From contig NZ_LAVL01000024.1 of the NCBI RefSeq assembly GCF_001083785.1, positions 1-64,000 of the forward strand: 64,000 nucleotides of DNA, in the 5' to 3' direction. The notes beneath the pieces were generated by a model. It searched no databases and was not told the origin of the DNA. It saw only the letters and a program-made list of their open reading frames with translations. Positions 8,724 to 17,930 of this stretch are shown piece by piece (within the stretch, counting starts at the first letter, position 1; every line of letters begins with the position of its first letter). Made by a program: the position numbers and the translations under genes. The stretch is from Nonomuraea sp. SBT364. GTDB lineage: Bacteria; Actinomycetota; Actinomycetes; Streptosporangiales; Streptosporangiaceae.

Positions 8724-10034
8724 ATGGCTGATCTCCCGCACCCGGGCGCGCGGCTCGTCTCCGACGACGAGCCGGGCGGCCTCGGCGGCGACGCTCTCGC
8801 CGCCCGCACCGCGCGCGCCGCCGCCGCCCTGGCCGAGCTGCCGCCCGGCCCGGTCTTCTGCGGCATGCGCAACGACCTGCCCTCGGTAGTGCGCTACCTG
8901 GCCGCCTGGCAGGCCCGCAGGGCGGTGGCGCTGCTCGATCCCGACCTGCCCGCCGCCTCGCTGGCCGACCTCGCGAGCCGGTTCAGGCCCGCAGCCCTGC
9001 TCGGCTTCGCGCACGCGCCGCACGGCGCCACGGCGCGCACCGCCGGCAGCGCGACGCACCCCGACCTGGCCGTGCTGCTGGCGACCTCCGGCTCCACCGG
9101 CAGCCCCAAACTGGTCCGGCTGTCGCGCGCCGCCGTGCTGGCCAACGCGCGGGCCATCGCCGAGGCGCTGGCCATCGGGCCCGCCGAGATCGCGCCCACC
9201 AGCCTGCCGCTGCACTACAGCTACGGCCTGTCGGTGCTCAACAGCCACCTGGTGGCGGGCGCGAGCGTCCTGCTGACCGACGCCGGCCTGCTCGAACGCT
9301 CCTTCTGGACCTCGCTCGACGAGCACCGCTGCACCTCGCTCGCCGCGGTCCCCTACCAGTACGAGATGCTGCGCAGGCTCCGCTTCGACCCCGCCGACCA
9401 CCCCGCCCTCACCACGCTCACCCAGGCCGGCGGGCGGCTCAGGGCCGAGCTGATCACCGAGTTCGCCGCCCTGTCCACCACCTTCTACGTCATGTACGGC
9501 CAGACCGAGGCGACCGCCCGCATCGCGGTGCTGCCCCCCGACCGGCTGGCCGGCAAGCCCGGCTCGGCGGGGCTCGCGGTGCCCGGCGGCCGGTTGGAGA
9601 TCGTCGACGGCGAGGTCGTCTACCACGGCCCCAACGTGATGATGGGCTACGCGGAGGAGGCCGCCGACCTGGCCAAGGGCGACGAGCTGGGCGGCGTGCT
9701 GCGCACCGGCGACCTGGGCCACCTCGACGACGAGGGATTCCTGCACCTCACCGGCCGGGTCAAGCGGATCGCCAAGATCTTCGGCGTGCGGGTCAACCTC
9801 GACGACGTGGAGCGGCTGCTGCGCGACTGCGGGCCGATCGCGGCCACCGGGGGCGACGACCGGGTCACGGTGTGGGCCGAGGGCGTCGACGCCAAGGGCT
9901 GCTCGACGCTGGCCCGGCGGCTCGGCACCGAGCTTCGGCTGCACTGGAGCGGCTTCGACGTGCGTGGCGTCGACCGGCTGCCGCTGCTCACCACCGGCAA
10001 GATCGACTACCGCGCCCTGGAGGCCCGGACGTGA
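8724..10034 (+). CDS. AMP-forming acyl ligase (ANL superfamily)
   Basis: A 436-residue member of the adenylate-forming superfamily, shorter than usual acyl-CoA ligases (about 500-550). Core motifs are clear: ATSGSTGSPKLVRLS (phosphate loop), YGQTEAT, TGDLGHLDDEGFLHLTGR, and the C-terminal TTGKIDYRAL with the adenylation Lys. It should activate a carboxylic acid as the acyl-AMP and load it on the local ACP or CoA. The start is 3 nt after the reductase stop and the end overlaps the LuxE-like gene (GTGA). Substrate unknown. Confidence 0.82.
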   Translation: MADLPHPGARLVSDDEPGGLGGDALAARTARAAAALAELPPGPVFCGMRNDLPSVVRYLAAWQARRAVALLDPDLPAASLADLASRFRPAALLGFAHAPHGATARTAGSATHPDLAVLLATSGSTGSPKLVRLSRAAVLANARAIAEALAIGPAEIAPTSLPLHYSYGLSVLNSHLVAGASVLLTDAGLLERSFWTSLDEHRCTSLAAVPYQYEMLRRLRFDPADHPALTTLTQAGGRLRAELITEFAALSTTFYVMYGQTEATARIAVLPPDRLAGKPGSAGLAVPGGRLEIVDGEVVYHGPNVMMGYAEEAADLAKGDELGGVLRTGDLGHLDDEGFLHLTGRVKRIAKIFGVRVNLDDVERLLRDCGPIAATGGDDRVTVWAEGVDAKGCSTLARRLGTELRLHWSGFDVRGVDRLPLLTTGKIDYRALEART

Positions 10035-11062
10035 CCGTTTTCACCCTGTCGGCCGCCGAGCGGGAAGCCGCGCTGCTGCCCGCGCTGACCGCGCTCACCG
10101 AGCGGCACCGCCTGGCCTGCGAGCCCTACCGGCGCATCCTCGACGCGATCGGCGCGGCCGGGCCCTACGACCGGGTGGCCGCGCTGCCGTGGCTGCCGGT
10201 GCGGCTGTTCAAGACGCACGAGCTGCGCAGCGTGCCGGAGGAGCAGGTGTTCCGGGTGCTCACCTCCAGCGGCACGACGGGGCAGCGGCCCAGCCGGATC
10301 TACCTCGACCGGGAGGCCGCGGCCGCCCAGCCGCGCATGCTCGCGGCGACGCTGCGGGCGGTGCTGGGCGAGCGGCGGATGCCCATGCTGATCGTCGACA
10401 GCCGCTCGGTGGTGCGCGACCCAGCGCTGAGCGCCCGCGGCGCGGGCGTGCTCGGCATGATGAACTTCGGCAGGGACCACACCTTCGCCCTCGACGAGCA
10501 GGGCGAGCTCGACGCCGAGGCGGTCAAGGGCTTCCTGGCCCGGCACGGCGCCGAGCCCTACCTGATCTTCGGCTTCACCTACATGGCCTGGCTCCATCTG
10601 CGTGAGCTGGGCATGGACCTGTCGCAGGGCGTGCTCGTGCACTCCGGCGGCTGGAAGAAGCTGGCCGAGCAGTCGGTCGACAACCCCGAATACCGCAGGC
10701 GGCTGGGCGAGGAGTGCGGGCTGCGCCGCATCCACAACTTCTACGGCATGGTCGAGCAGATCGGCACCGTCTTCCTCGAAGGCCCCGACGGCGGCGGCCT
10801 CTACTGCCCCGACTTCGCCGATGTGGTGATCCGCGACCCCGACACCTGGCAGGAGGCCCCGCCGGGCGTGCCGGGGCTGATCGAGGTGGTGAGCACGCTG
10901 CCGACGTCCTATCCCGGGCACGTGCTGCTCACCGAGGATCTCGGCGTGGTGCACGGCGTCGACGACGGCGTCTGGCCCGGCAAGCGCTTCTCGGTGCTGG
11001 GCCGGCTGCCCCGGGCCGAGGCGCGCGGCTGCAGCGACACCTACCGGCAGGCGGCCGCGTAA
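10031..11062 (+). CDS. luxE-like: LuxE-like acyl-protein synthetase
   Basis: A 343-residue homologue of LuxE, the AMP-forming acyl-protein synthetase of fatty-acid reductase complexes. The VLTSSGTTGQRPSRIYLD adenylation loop and the NFYGMVEQIG segment are diagnostic of LuxE/PaaK-like proteins. LuxE hands an activated acyl group to the cysteine of LuxC, whose homologue follows directly. GTG at 10031 is chosen because it overlaps the ligase stop and starts the conserved region; a longer open frame exists upstream. The stop overlaps the next ATG (TAATG). Confidence 0.82.
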   Translation: MTVFTLSAAEREAALLPALTALTERHRLACEPYRRILDAIGAAGPYDRVAALPWLPVRLFKTHELRSVPEEQVFRVLTSSGTTGQRPSRIYLDREAAAAQPRMLAATLRAVLGERRMPMLIVDSRSVVRDPALSARGAGVLGMMNFGRDHTFALDEQGELDAEAVKGFLARHGAEPYLIFGFTYMAWLHLRELGMDLSQGVLVHSGGWKKLAEQSVDNPEYRRRLGEECGLRRIHNFYGMVEQIGTVFLEGPDGGGLYCPDFADVVIRDPDTWQEAPPGVPGLIEVVSTLPTSYPGHVLLTEDLGVVHGVDDGVWPGKRFSVLGRLPRAEARGCSDTYRQAAA

Positions 11063-12279
11063 TGCTCGACGTCAGGTTCCCCGACGGCCCGCCCGTCCCG
11101 GTCGACACGCTGCTCGACCAGGTCACCGCCGGTGGTGACCTGGCCGTCGGCGACGAACGGGTGCGCGACTTCCTCACCGGCTTCGGCCGCCGCCTGCTGC
11201 GGCCCACGCTGTCGCGCCGCCATCCCGAGCTCGGCTCGCTGGGGTTCTTCCTGCGCCGCAGCGAGCTGCAGCGCACCGTCCAGAGCCTGCGCGGTGATCA
11301 CGTACGGGTGCCGCGCGGCCTGGTGTTCCACATCCCGCCGGCCAACGTCGACACCGTGTTCGTCTACTCGTGGGCGCTGGCGGCGCTGATGGGCAACCGC
11401 AACGTGGTGCGCCTGTCGCCCAGGGCCGGCGCGGTGGCCTCGACCATCGTCGACACACTGCTGGAGTCGCTCGACGGGGCCGACCCGGTGGTGGCCGCGA
11501 CCCAGCGGATCGTCTGCTACGACCGCTCCGACTCCATCACCGCCGCGCTCTCCTCGGCCTGCGACCTGCGCGTCATCTGGGGCGGCGACCGGACCGTCGA
11601 CGAGATCCGCAAGCATCCGCTGACGCCGCACGCGCGTGACCTGACCTTCCCCGACCGATCGTCGTTCGCGGTCGTGCGGTCCTCGGCCTGGCTGGCCGCG
11701 CCGCCGGCCACCCGGGTGGCGATGGCCGAGGGGTTCGTCAACGACTCCTACTGGTTCGACCAGGCCGCCTGCTCCTCGCCGCGCACCGTCTTCTGGGTGG
11801 GTCCGCGCGGCGAGTGCGACGCGGCCCGCGCCGACTTCACCGCCCACCTGTCGCAGGCCGTCACCCAGCGCGGCTGGGCGGTCGACGCGGCGATGGCCGT
11901 GGAGAAGCGGGTGGCCACCTACGGGATGGCCGCCGACGGGTCCGCCGGGGCGATCGACTTCCACGGCAACGCGCTGGCCAACGTCACGCTGTCGACCGCC
12001 GTGGCCGCTCCCCGCCGCTGGCTCGGCACCGGCACGTTCGCCCACGCCCGGCTCGGCTCGCTGGCCGAGCTGGTGCCGCTGGTGGGGCGGCGTGACCAGA
12101 CGATGACGCACTTCGGGTTCTCCCGGGCCGAGCTGCTGGAGCTGGCCCAGGTGCTGGCCGGGCGTGGCGTCGACCGCATGGTCCCGTTCGGTGACGCGCT
12201 GAGCTTTCACCGGGTGTGGGACGGGGTCGACCTGGCCGCCGAGTTCACCCGGCTGGTCATGGTCTCGGCTGATCGGTGA
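11062..12279 (+). CDS. luxC-like: LuxC-like acyl reductase
   Basis: A 405-residue LuxC-family (acyl-CoA reductase, ALDH-like) protein. Recognisable parts are the VFHIPPANVDTVFVYSWALA region, NRNVVRLSPRAG, IWGGDRTVDEIR and the candidate nucleophile Cys in QAACSSPRTVFW. LuxC reduces an enzyme-bound acyl thioester to an aldehyde with NADPH. Coupled by 1-nt overlap to the LuxE-like gene. No luciferase (luxA/B) or thioesterase (luxD) is present, so the aldehyde, if made, serves another purpose, presumably glycan decoration. Confidence 0.82.
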   Translation: MLDVRFPDGPPVPVDTLLDQVTAGGDLAVGDERVRDFLTGFGRRLLRPTLSRRHPELGSLGFFLRRSELQRTVQSLRGDHVRVPRGLVFHIPPANVDTVFVYSWALAALMGNRNVVRLSPRAGAVASTIVDTLLESLDGADPVVAATQRIVCYDRSDSITAALSSACDLRVIWGGDRTVDEIRKHPLTPHARDLTFPDRSSFAVVRSSAWLAAPPATRVAMAEGFVNDSYWFDQAACSSPRTVFWVGPRGECDAARADFTAHLSQAVTQRGWAVDAAMAVEKRVATYGMAADGSAGAIDFHGNALANVTLSTAVAAPRRWLGTGTFAHARLGSLAELVPLVGRRDQTMTHFGFSRAELLELAQVLAGRGVDRMVPFGDALSFHRVWDGVDLAAEFTRLVMVSADR

Positions 12280-12302
12280 AGGTTTCGCGCTGAGGGGGCG
12301 CC

Positions 12303-14576
12303 ATGACGGTCGCACTGTCCAGGATGCCGGTGCTACCCGCCGCGAAGGCCCGGCGGGGGTTCGGCTGGGTGCCGGCGGGGCTGGTGACCGTGGCCGCGGT
12401 GGTGGTGCTGTGGCGGTTCGGAGTGCCGCTGCGGGACCTCGGCGCATTCGGCGGATACATCAGCCTCGGGGTGATGTTGCCCGGGGTGCTGCTCTGGCGG
12501 GCGCTGGGGCCGGGGGGCGGATCGCTCCCCGCCGACCTGGCGGCCGGGCTGGCGCTGGGCTACGCGATCGAGGTGCTGGTCTACCTGCCGGCGCGGGCGC
12601 TCGGGGCGCCGATGGCGGTGGTCGCCTGGCCGGTGGTGACCGTGGTGGCGTTCCTGGCCGTGCCCCGGCTGCGACGGCACTGGCGCGGCTCGGGCGTACG
12701 GGTGCCGCTGTGGTGGGCGTGGGCCATGTCGGGCATCGTCGGCTACCTGCTCGCCTGGAGCGCCCGGCAGTTCTACCCGACGCACGGGCTGACCTGGCCG
12801 GGCAACGCCGGACCCTACGTCGACATGCCCTACCACCTGGCCCTCGTGGGCGAGCTCCGGCACCACATGCCGCCGCAGTTCCCCGCGGTGCTGGGTGAGC
12901 CGCTGTCCTACCACTGGTTCGTCTATGCGGAGATGGCCGCGACGAGCTGGGTGACCGGGATCGAGCCGCAGACGCTGCTCTACCGGCTGGCGGTGCTGCC
13001 CATGCTGGCGGCCACCATGGTGCTGCTCGCGGTGACCGGGTGGCGGCTGGCGGGGCGGCCCTGGGTGGGCATCGAGTCCGTGGTGGCCACCTGCCTGGCC
13101 TGTTCGCCGGCCCTGCACGCGGGCGGGGAGCTGTTCCCGGCGGCGTCGCCGTTCGGCGCCTGGCTGAGCCCCACGCAGACGCTGGGCGCGCTGCTGTTCG
13201 CGCCGGTGGCCCTGGCGCTGGTCGGGCTCCTGCGGGGCGGGCGTGGGCGGTGGGTCGTGGTGGGGGTGCTGCTGCTCGCGCTCACCGGGGCCAAGGCGAC
13301 GTACCTGCCGCTGCTCGTGGCCGGGCTGGGGCTGGTGCTGGTGGTGCGGCTGCTGACGGACCGGCGGGTGCACCGGCCCGCGCTGGCCGCCGGCGGGTTC
13401 GCCGTGGCGGGGCTGCTGATCGCGCAGTTCGTGCTGTTCGCGCACGGGTCCCAGGGCATGACGGTGACGCCGCTCGACACGATGCGGCGGCTGTGGCGGG
13501 CGGCGGCCGAGCTGAGCGACCCGGAGATGGCGGCGCTGCCGCTCGGGCTCGCCCTCGCGCTCGCCGCGCTGTACGTGGCCGTCCTGGCGGGCGTGTGGGC
13601 GGGCATCGCGGGGTTCTTCGTACGCCCGGTCCCGGGGGACGATCCGCCGCCCGGTGGCGCGGGTGCCGGTGGGCGGTGGGCGGCTCTGTGCGATCCGGGG
13701 GTTCTGCTGCTGGGCGGGATCGGGGTGGCCGGGGTCGGGGCGGTGCTGGTGCTCGGGCATCCGGCCGCTTCGCAGCTCTACTTCCTGACCAGCGCGAAGC
13801 CGTACCTGGCGATCGTGGCGGTGGCGGGGGCCGGGGTGCTGCTGCGGGCCTTTCCTGGGGCGTGGCGGGTGGCCGCGGGCGCGCTGGCCGCGGGGGCGGG
13901 GCTGGCGGTTCTGGTGGCGGCGGAGTTCGGCGTCGAGATGCCGGTGCGGGGACTGCGGCCGGCCGACGTCGCGCTGCCGTACCTGGTGCTGGGGGGTGTG
14001 CTGGTCGTCGTGGCGGCGGCGCTGGCGGTGTGGCGCAAGCCGGTCGCGGTGGTGCTGGTGGCGCTGGCGTGCGGCTTCACGGTGCCGGCGGCGGCGGACA
14101 GGGCGGTGCGGCAGGTGGGCCCGAGCGGTGGGTCCCAGCCGATGATCCCGGAAGGGGGCGTGGAGGCGGCGCGGTGGCTGCGGGAGCATTCCGGGCCCGG
14201 CGACGTGGTGGCCACCAACCTGCACTGCCGGCCGACGGTGCGGCGGCACTGCGACAGCAGGCACTACTGGGTGTCGGCCTACAGCGAGCGGCGGGTGCTG
14301 GTCGAGGGGTGGGCCTACGCGGGGAGCACGCTGGCGCGCACGCCGGAGACCACGGAGTCGTACCTGCGGATCGGGTTCGCCGACCCGTTGCGGCTGGCGG
14401 TGAACGACGCGGCCTTCCAGACGCCGTCGGAACAGACCATCGGGCGACTGGCCCAGAAATATGGGGTCAAGTGGTTGTTCGTGGAGGGAGTGCGGGAGAC
14501 GCCGGACGTCGGGCGGTTCGCGCGGTTGAGGTTCCGGATGGGCGAGTGCGCCGTCTACGAGGTGATCGCCAGGTAA
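12303..14576 (+). CDS. Multi-pass membrane protein, GT-C glycosyltransferase-like
   Basis: A 757-residue integral membrane protein. Roughly residues 20-600 hold a dozen or more hydrophobic segments with short loops; a periplasmic-type loop near residue 165 reads YPTHGLTWPGNAGPYVDMPYH. The last 150 residues form a soluble domain (AARWLREHSGPGDVVATNL, YSERRVLVEGWAY) like those ending GT-C lipid-linked sugar transferases and related mannosyltransferase-like proteins. It likely works outside the membrane on a polyprenyl-linked sugar. It starts 24 nt after the luxC-like gene and is probably co-transcribed. Exact family not identified. Confidence 0.6.
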   Translation: MTVALSRMPVLPAAKARRGFGWVPAGLVTVAAVVVLWRFGVPLRDLGAFGGYISLGVMLPGVLLWRALGPGGGSLPADLAAGLALGYAIEVLVYLPARALGAPMAVVAWPVVTVVAFLAVPRLRRHWRGSGVRVPLWWAWAMSGIVGYLLAWSARQFYPTHGLTWPGNAGPYVDMPYHLALVGELRHHMPPQFPAVLGEPLSYHWFVYAEMAATSWVTGIEPQTLLYRLAVLPMLAATMVLLAVTGWRLAGRPWVGIESVVATCLACSPALHAGGELFPAASPFGAWLSPTQTLGALLFAPVALALVGLLRGGRGRWVVVGVLLLALTGAKATYLPLLVAGLGLVLVVRLLTDRRVHRPALAAGGFAVAGLLIAQFVLFAHGSQGMTVTPLDTMRRLWRAAAELSDPEMAALPLGLALALAALYVAVLAGVWAGIAGFFVRPVPGDDPPPGGAGAGGRWAALCDPGVLLLGGIGVAGVGAVLVLGHPAASQLYFLTSAKPYLAIVAVAGAGVLLRAFPGAWRVAAGALAAGAGLAVLVAAEFGVEMPVRGLRPADVALPYLVLGGVLVVVAAALAVWRKPVAVVLVALACGFTVPAAADRAVRQVGPSGGSQPMIPEGGVEAARWLREHSGPGDVVATNLHCRPTVRRHCDSRHYWVSAYSERRVLVEGWAYAGSTLARTPETTESYLRIGFADPLRLAVNDAAFQTPSEQTIGRLAQKYGVKWLFVEGVRETPDVGRFARLRFRMGECAVYEVIAR

Positions 14577-14674
14577 AGACCTGGCCTGGTCCGTGCCCGG
14601 TGCGCGGAAATCAACCGGCCATATCCGTCCCGCGCGAACACCATTTTCCCCAGGACCAGCGACGAGGGGAACCC

Positions 14675-15883
14675 ATGGACACGCGCTTGCGCGCAGGCAC
14701 CGTCGTCGACGCGCCGGCCAGGCTCGCGACCGTCGACATCGTCATTCCCGTCTACAACGAGGAACGCGCGCTGCCCGGCTGCGTGCGCACGCTCGCCGAG
14801 TTCCTGGACGGCTCCTTCCCGATGCCGTGGCGCATCACGATCGTGGACAACGGCAGCACCGATTCCACCTGGCAGATCGCCCAGGCGCTGGCCTCGCAGC
14901 ACGGCCGGGTGCACGCCAGGCGGCTGGAGATCGCCGGTCGCGGCGCGGCGTTGAAGGCGGCCTGGCGTGACAGCCCGGCCGACATCGTCGCGTACATGGA
15001 CGTGGACCTGTCCACCGGGCTCGGCGCGCTGTTCCCCATGGTGGCCTCGCTGGCCAGCGGCCACTCCGAGATCGCCATCGGCACCCGGCTCGCGCACACC
15101 GCCCGCACCCGCCGCTCGGTCAAGCGGGAGGTCATCTCGCGCGGCTACAACGCGCTGCTGAGGCTCGGCTTCGGGGCCCGGTTCAGCGACGCGCAGTGCG
15201 GGTTCAAGGCGGCGCGGGCGGACGTGGTCAGGCCGTTGATGGACCGGATCGAGGACGACGCCTGGTTCTTCGACACCGAGCTGCTGCTGCTGGCCGAGCA
15301 CAACGGGCTGCGCGTGCACGAGGTGCCGGTCGACTGGGTGGAGGACCTGGACTCGCGGGTCCGGGTGGTCCGCACGGCCGTGGCCGACCTGAAGGGGCTG
15401 GCCCGGCTGACCTGGTCGATGTCCACCGGGCGGGCGGCGGTCGACGTGGCCCGGCCGGCCGAGCTCGCGCCCGTCCACCCGGACGCCGTGGTGGCCGAGC
15501 CGAAGGTGGCCAAACTGGTGAAGTTCGCCGCCGTCGGGGCGTTCACCACGGTCCTGTACGCGCTGCTCTACCTGCCGCTCAGGGAGGTGCTGGAGCCGGC
15601 GCTGTGCAACCTGGCCGCGCTCGTGCTCACCGGGGTGGTCAACACCGAGGCCAATCGCCGCTGGACGTTCGGGCGGCGGGGCGGCAAGCGTACCGGGATG
15701 CATCTGCGGGCGGCGGCGGTGTTCCTGTCGAACTACGCCGTCACCACCGCGGTGGTGGTGGGACTGGCGCCGGCGGCGGGGCGGCTGTTCGAGGTCGCCG
15801 CCGTCGTCGCCACCTACGGCGTGCTCACCCTGCTGCGCTTCATCGCCCTCGACCGCTGGGTTTTCGCCCGCACACGGAGTTGA
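14675..15883 (+). CDS. GT2 glycosyltransferase fused to a GtrA membrane domain
   Basis: A 402-residue two-domain protein. Residues 20-260 are a DPM1/GtrB-like family 2 glycosyltransferase: VDIVIPVYNEERALPG, VDNGSTDSTW, MDVDLSTG (metal site) and DAQCGFKA. From about residue 277 a GtrA-type domain of four membrane helices follows (KFAAVGAFTTVLYALLYLPL onward). Such fusions make or flip polyprenyl-phosphate sugars for outside transferases, which fits the GT-C-like protein encoded just before. ATG at 14675 is chosen for GAGGGGA 4 nt upstream; the open frame extends far upstream without coding character. Confidence 0.85.
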   Translation: MDTRLRAGTVVDAPARLATVDIVIPVYNEERALPGCVRTLAEFLDGSFPMPWRITIVDNGSTDSTWQIAQALASQHGRVHARRLEIAGRGAALKAAWRDSPADIVAYMDVDLSTGLGALFPMVASLASGHSEIAIGTRLAHTARTRRSVKREVISRGYNALLRLGFGARFSDAQCGFKAARADVVRPLMDRIEDDAWFFDTELLLLAEHNGLRVHEVPVDWVEDLDSRVRVVRTAVADLKGLARLTWSMSTGRAAVDVARPAELAPVHPDAVVAEPKVAKLVKFAAVGAFTTVLYALLYLPLREVLEPALCNLAALVLTGVVNTEANRRWTFGRRGGKRTGMHLRAAAVFLSNYAVTTAVVVGLAPAAGRLFEVAAVVATYGVLTLLRFIALDRWVFARTRS

Positions 15884-15889
15884 TGCATT

Positions 15890-16597
15890 GTGGACGTCAC
15901 GGAGATCAGGCAGCTCGTCGCGCTGGAGCAGACCCACTGGTGGTATCGGGAGCGGCGCGCGATCCTGCGCGGCGAGCTGCGCAGGCTGGCCCGGTCCGGC
16001 CGTCCCGGCCGGGCGCTCGACCTGGGCGCGGCGGGCGGCGGCAACACGCGGGTGCTGGTGGAGGAGGGCTGGGACGCGACCGCGACCGACTGCTCGGAGG
16101 AGGCCGTGGAGGTCGCCAGGCAGCGCGGGCTGCGCGCCATGGTCGCCGACGCCCGCTGGCCGCCGGTGGAGTCGGCCAGCGTCGACCTGGTGACCGCGTT
16201 CGACGTGCTGGAGCACGTCGAGGAGGACTACCTGGTCACCGAGCAGATGGCGCGGGTGCTGCGGCCCGGCGGGCACGCGCTGATCGCGGTGCCGTGCGAC
16301 ATGTCGCTGTGGTCCGAGCACGACGACGCGGTCGGCCACCTGCGCCGCTACGACCGCGCCTCGCTGGTCACCGTGGTGGAGAAGGCGGGGCTGCGGGTGG
16401 AGCGACTGTGGAGCTGGAACGTTCTGCTGCGCCCGCTGGTCGCCCGGCATCGGCGCGGCTCGACGGGCAGTGACCTGCGCAAACTGCCGTTCGCCGTGAA
16501 CGCGGGGCTGTCGGCCGTGGTGATGGCCGAACGGTACCTGCCGGTCAAATCATGCAAAGGCGTAACACTGTTCTTGCGGGCCCGGCTGGGCGGGTGA
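15890..16597 (+). CDS. Class I SAM-dependent methyltransferase
   Basis: A 235-residue methyltransferase of the type found in cell-surface sugar loci. ALDLGAAGGGNTRVLVEEG is SAM motif I, followed by MVADARWPPVESASVDLVTAFDVLEHVEE and LRPGGHALIAVP. The HWWYRERR start is typical of this subgroup. GTG at 15890 lies 6 nt after the previous stop. Substrate unknown; a sugar or lipid-linked glycan is likely from the operon. Confidence 0.82.
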   Translation: MDVTEIRQLVALEQTHWWYRERRAILRGELRRLARSGRPGRALDLGAAGGGNTRVLVEEGWDATATDCSEEAVEVARQRGLRAMVADARWPPVESASVDLVTAFDVLEHVEEDYLVTEQMARVLRPGGHALIAVPCDMSLWSEHDDAVGHLRRYDRASLVTVVEKAGLRVERLWSWNVLLRPLVARHRRGSTGSDLRKLPFAVNAGLSAVVMAERYLPVKSCKGVTLFLRARLGG

Positions 16598-16619
16598 TCG
16601 CGGCGATACAGTTGGGCAT

Positions 16620-17300
16620 GTGCTGATTCAGGGCTTGCTCGCCGTCTCGCTGTCGGTCACCGGCGCCCCCGCTGCCGCCGCTCAGGCGAAGACCGACTGT
16701 GCCAAGGTCAAGTGCCTGGCGCTCACGTTCGACGACGGGCCGGGCAAGACCACCCCGGCCCTGCTCGACCTGCTGAAGAAGGAGCGGGTCAAGGCCACCT
16801 TCTTCCTGGTCGGCAAGGCTGTGGAGGAGCGTCCGGCGATCGCCAGGCGGGCCGCCCGCGAGGGGCACGCGATCGGCAACCACACCTATTCGCACCCGTC
16901 GCTGCCGACGCTGTTCGACGACGACATCCTCGACGAGCTCGCCGCCGCCCAGGAGGCCATCGAGAAGGCCGTCGGCCGGGCTCCGGCGATGTTCCGGCCG
17001 CCGTACGGGCACACCGACGACCGGGTGCGCTACCTGGCCGCCCAGGAGGACCTGGCGGAGGTGCTGTGGACGGGCACCACCCTCGACTGGGACCTGCGCG
17101 ACGCCAAGAAGATCAAGGCCGCGGTGCTGCGGCTGGCCGAGCGCGACGGCGTCATCCTCATGCACGACACGGTCCCGGCGACGGTCAAGGCCATGCCCGG
17201 GATCGTCAAGGAGCTGAAGAAGCGCGGCTACCACCTGGTCACGGTGCCGACGCTGCTGCGGGGCAAGAAGCTGGAGGCCGGGGTCAGCTACCCGGAGTGA
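16620..17300 (+). CDS. Secreted polysaccharide deacetylase (NodB/CE4)
   Basis: A 226-residue CE4 deacetylase. A short hydrophobic signal segment (residues 1-22) precedes LALTFDDGPGKT, with the catalytic Asp38 and metal Asp39; the metal histidines are His88 and His92 in NHTYSHPS. FRPPYGHTD and VILMHDT complete the motif set. It removes N-acetyl groups from wall or capsule amino sugars outside the cell. GTG at 16620 is the only good start before the signal. Its end overlaps the convergent TetR gene by 17 nt. Confidence 0.87.
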   Translation: MLIQGLLAVSLSVTGAPAAAAQAKTDCAKVKCLALTFDDGPGKTTPALLDLLKKERVKATFFLVGKAVEERPAIARRAAREGHAIGNHTYSHPSLPTLFDDDILDELAAAQEAIEKAVGRAPAMFRPPYGHTDDRVRYLAAQEDLAEVLWTGTTLDWDLRDAKKIKAAVLRLAERDGVILMHDTVPATVKAMPGIVKELKKRGYHLVTVPTLLRGKKLEAGVSYPE

Positions 17301-17907
17301 TCTCACCGGCCGGCCGGAAGGCTCTGAGCGTGGCGTCGACGAGCGCGTCGGCGTAGCCGGCGGTCAGCGGCCCCGAGCGGTGCAGCCACCGATGGTGGAG
17401 GGGCGCGTAGAGCACTTCGAGCACCAGGTCGAGGTCGGCGTCGGCGTCGAGCTGGCCGGCCCGCTGGGCGCTGCGCAGCCGCTCCTTCTTGACCTCGTCC
17501 ACGGGGTCCGCGAGCTTCTCGCGATACTGGGCGGCGAGGTCGGGGTCGTTGATGATCTCCAGGTTGAGCGCCCGGATCGGCGCCTCGAAGGCCGGGTCGG
17601 CCAGCTCGGCCACCGTCGCCCGCATGACCAGCTTGAGGTCGGCCTCCAGGTCTCCCGTGTCGGGCAGCGCCATGCCCTCGCCCTCGGGGTCCTGGCTGAG
17701 GGCCAGGAAGGAGTCGAAGACCACGGCGCCCTTCGACGGCCACCAGCGGTAGATCGTCTGCTTCCCGACCCCGGCCCGTGCCGCGATGGCCTCGATGGAG
17801 ACCTTCGCGTACCCCATCTCGGAGATCAGCTCGCGGGCGGCGTCGAGGATCGCCTGCCGTGACCGCTCGCTGCGGCGGGCGGGGTTCGGCTTCCTGGTCT
17901 CGGGCAT
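17284..17907 (-). CDS. TetR-family repressor
   Basis: A 207-residue TetR regulator. The helix-turn-helix spans about residues 17-60 (SRQAILDAARELISEMGYA, IEAIAARAGVGKQTIYRWW). The C-terminal ligand domain is of the TetR_C (AcrR-like) type. It is transcribed divergently from an SDR gene, and two palindromic sites lie between them, so it very probably represses that gene and itself. ATG at 17907 is the start; a much longer open frame upstream overlaps the divergent gene and is not coding. Confidence 0.87.
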   Translation of the reverse strand: MPETRKPNPARRSERSRQAILDAARELISEMGYAKVSIEAIAARAGVGKQTIYRWWPSKGAVVFDSFLALSQDPEGEGMALPDTGDLEADLKLVMRATVAELADPAFEAPIRALNLEIINDPDLAAQYREKLADPVDEVKKERLRSAQRAGQLDADADLDLVLEVLYAPLHHRWLHRSGPLTAGYADALVDATLRAFRPAGEITPGS

Positions 17908-17930
17908 GGGGCTCAGGCTACCACCGCTCC

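Noticed and set aside
10031..12279. LuxE and LuxC homologues suggesting bioluminescence
   Set aside because: No luciferase subunits or LuxD in the window, and the genes sit in a glycan operon.
13040..14674. Upstream extension of the GT2-GtrA gene within the membrane-protein gene
   Set aside because: Out-of-frame shadow of the GT-C-like gene; the ribosome site and family start are at 14675.
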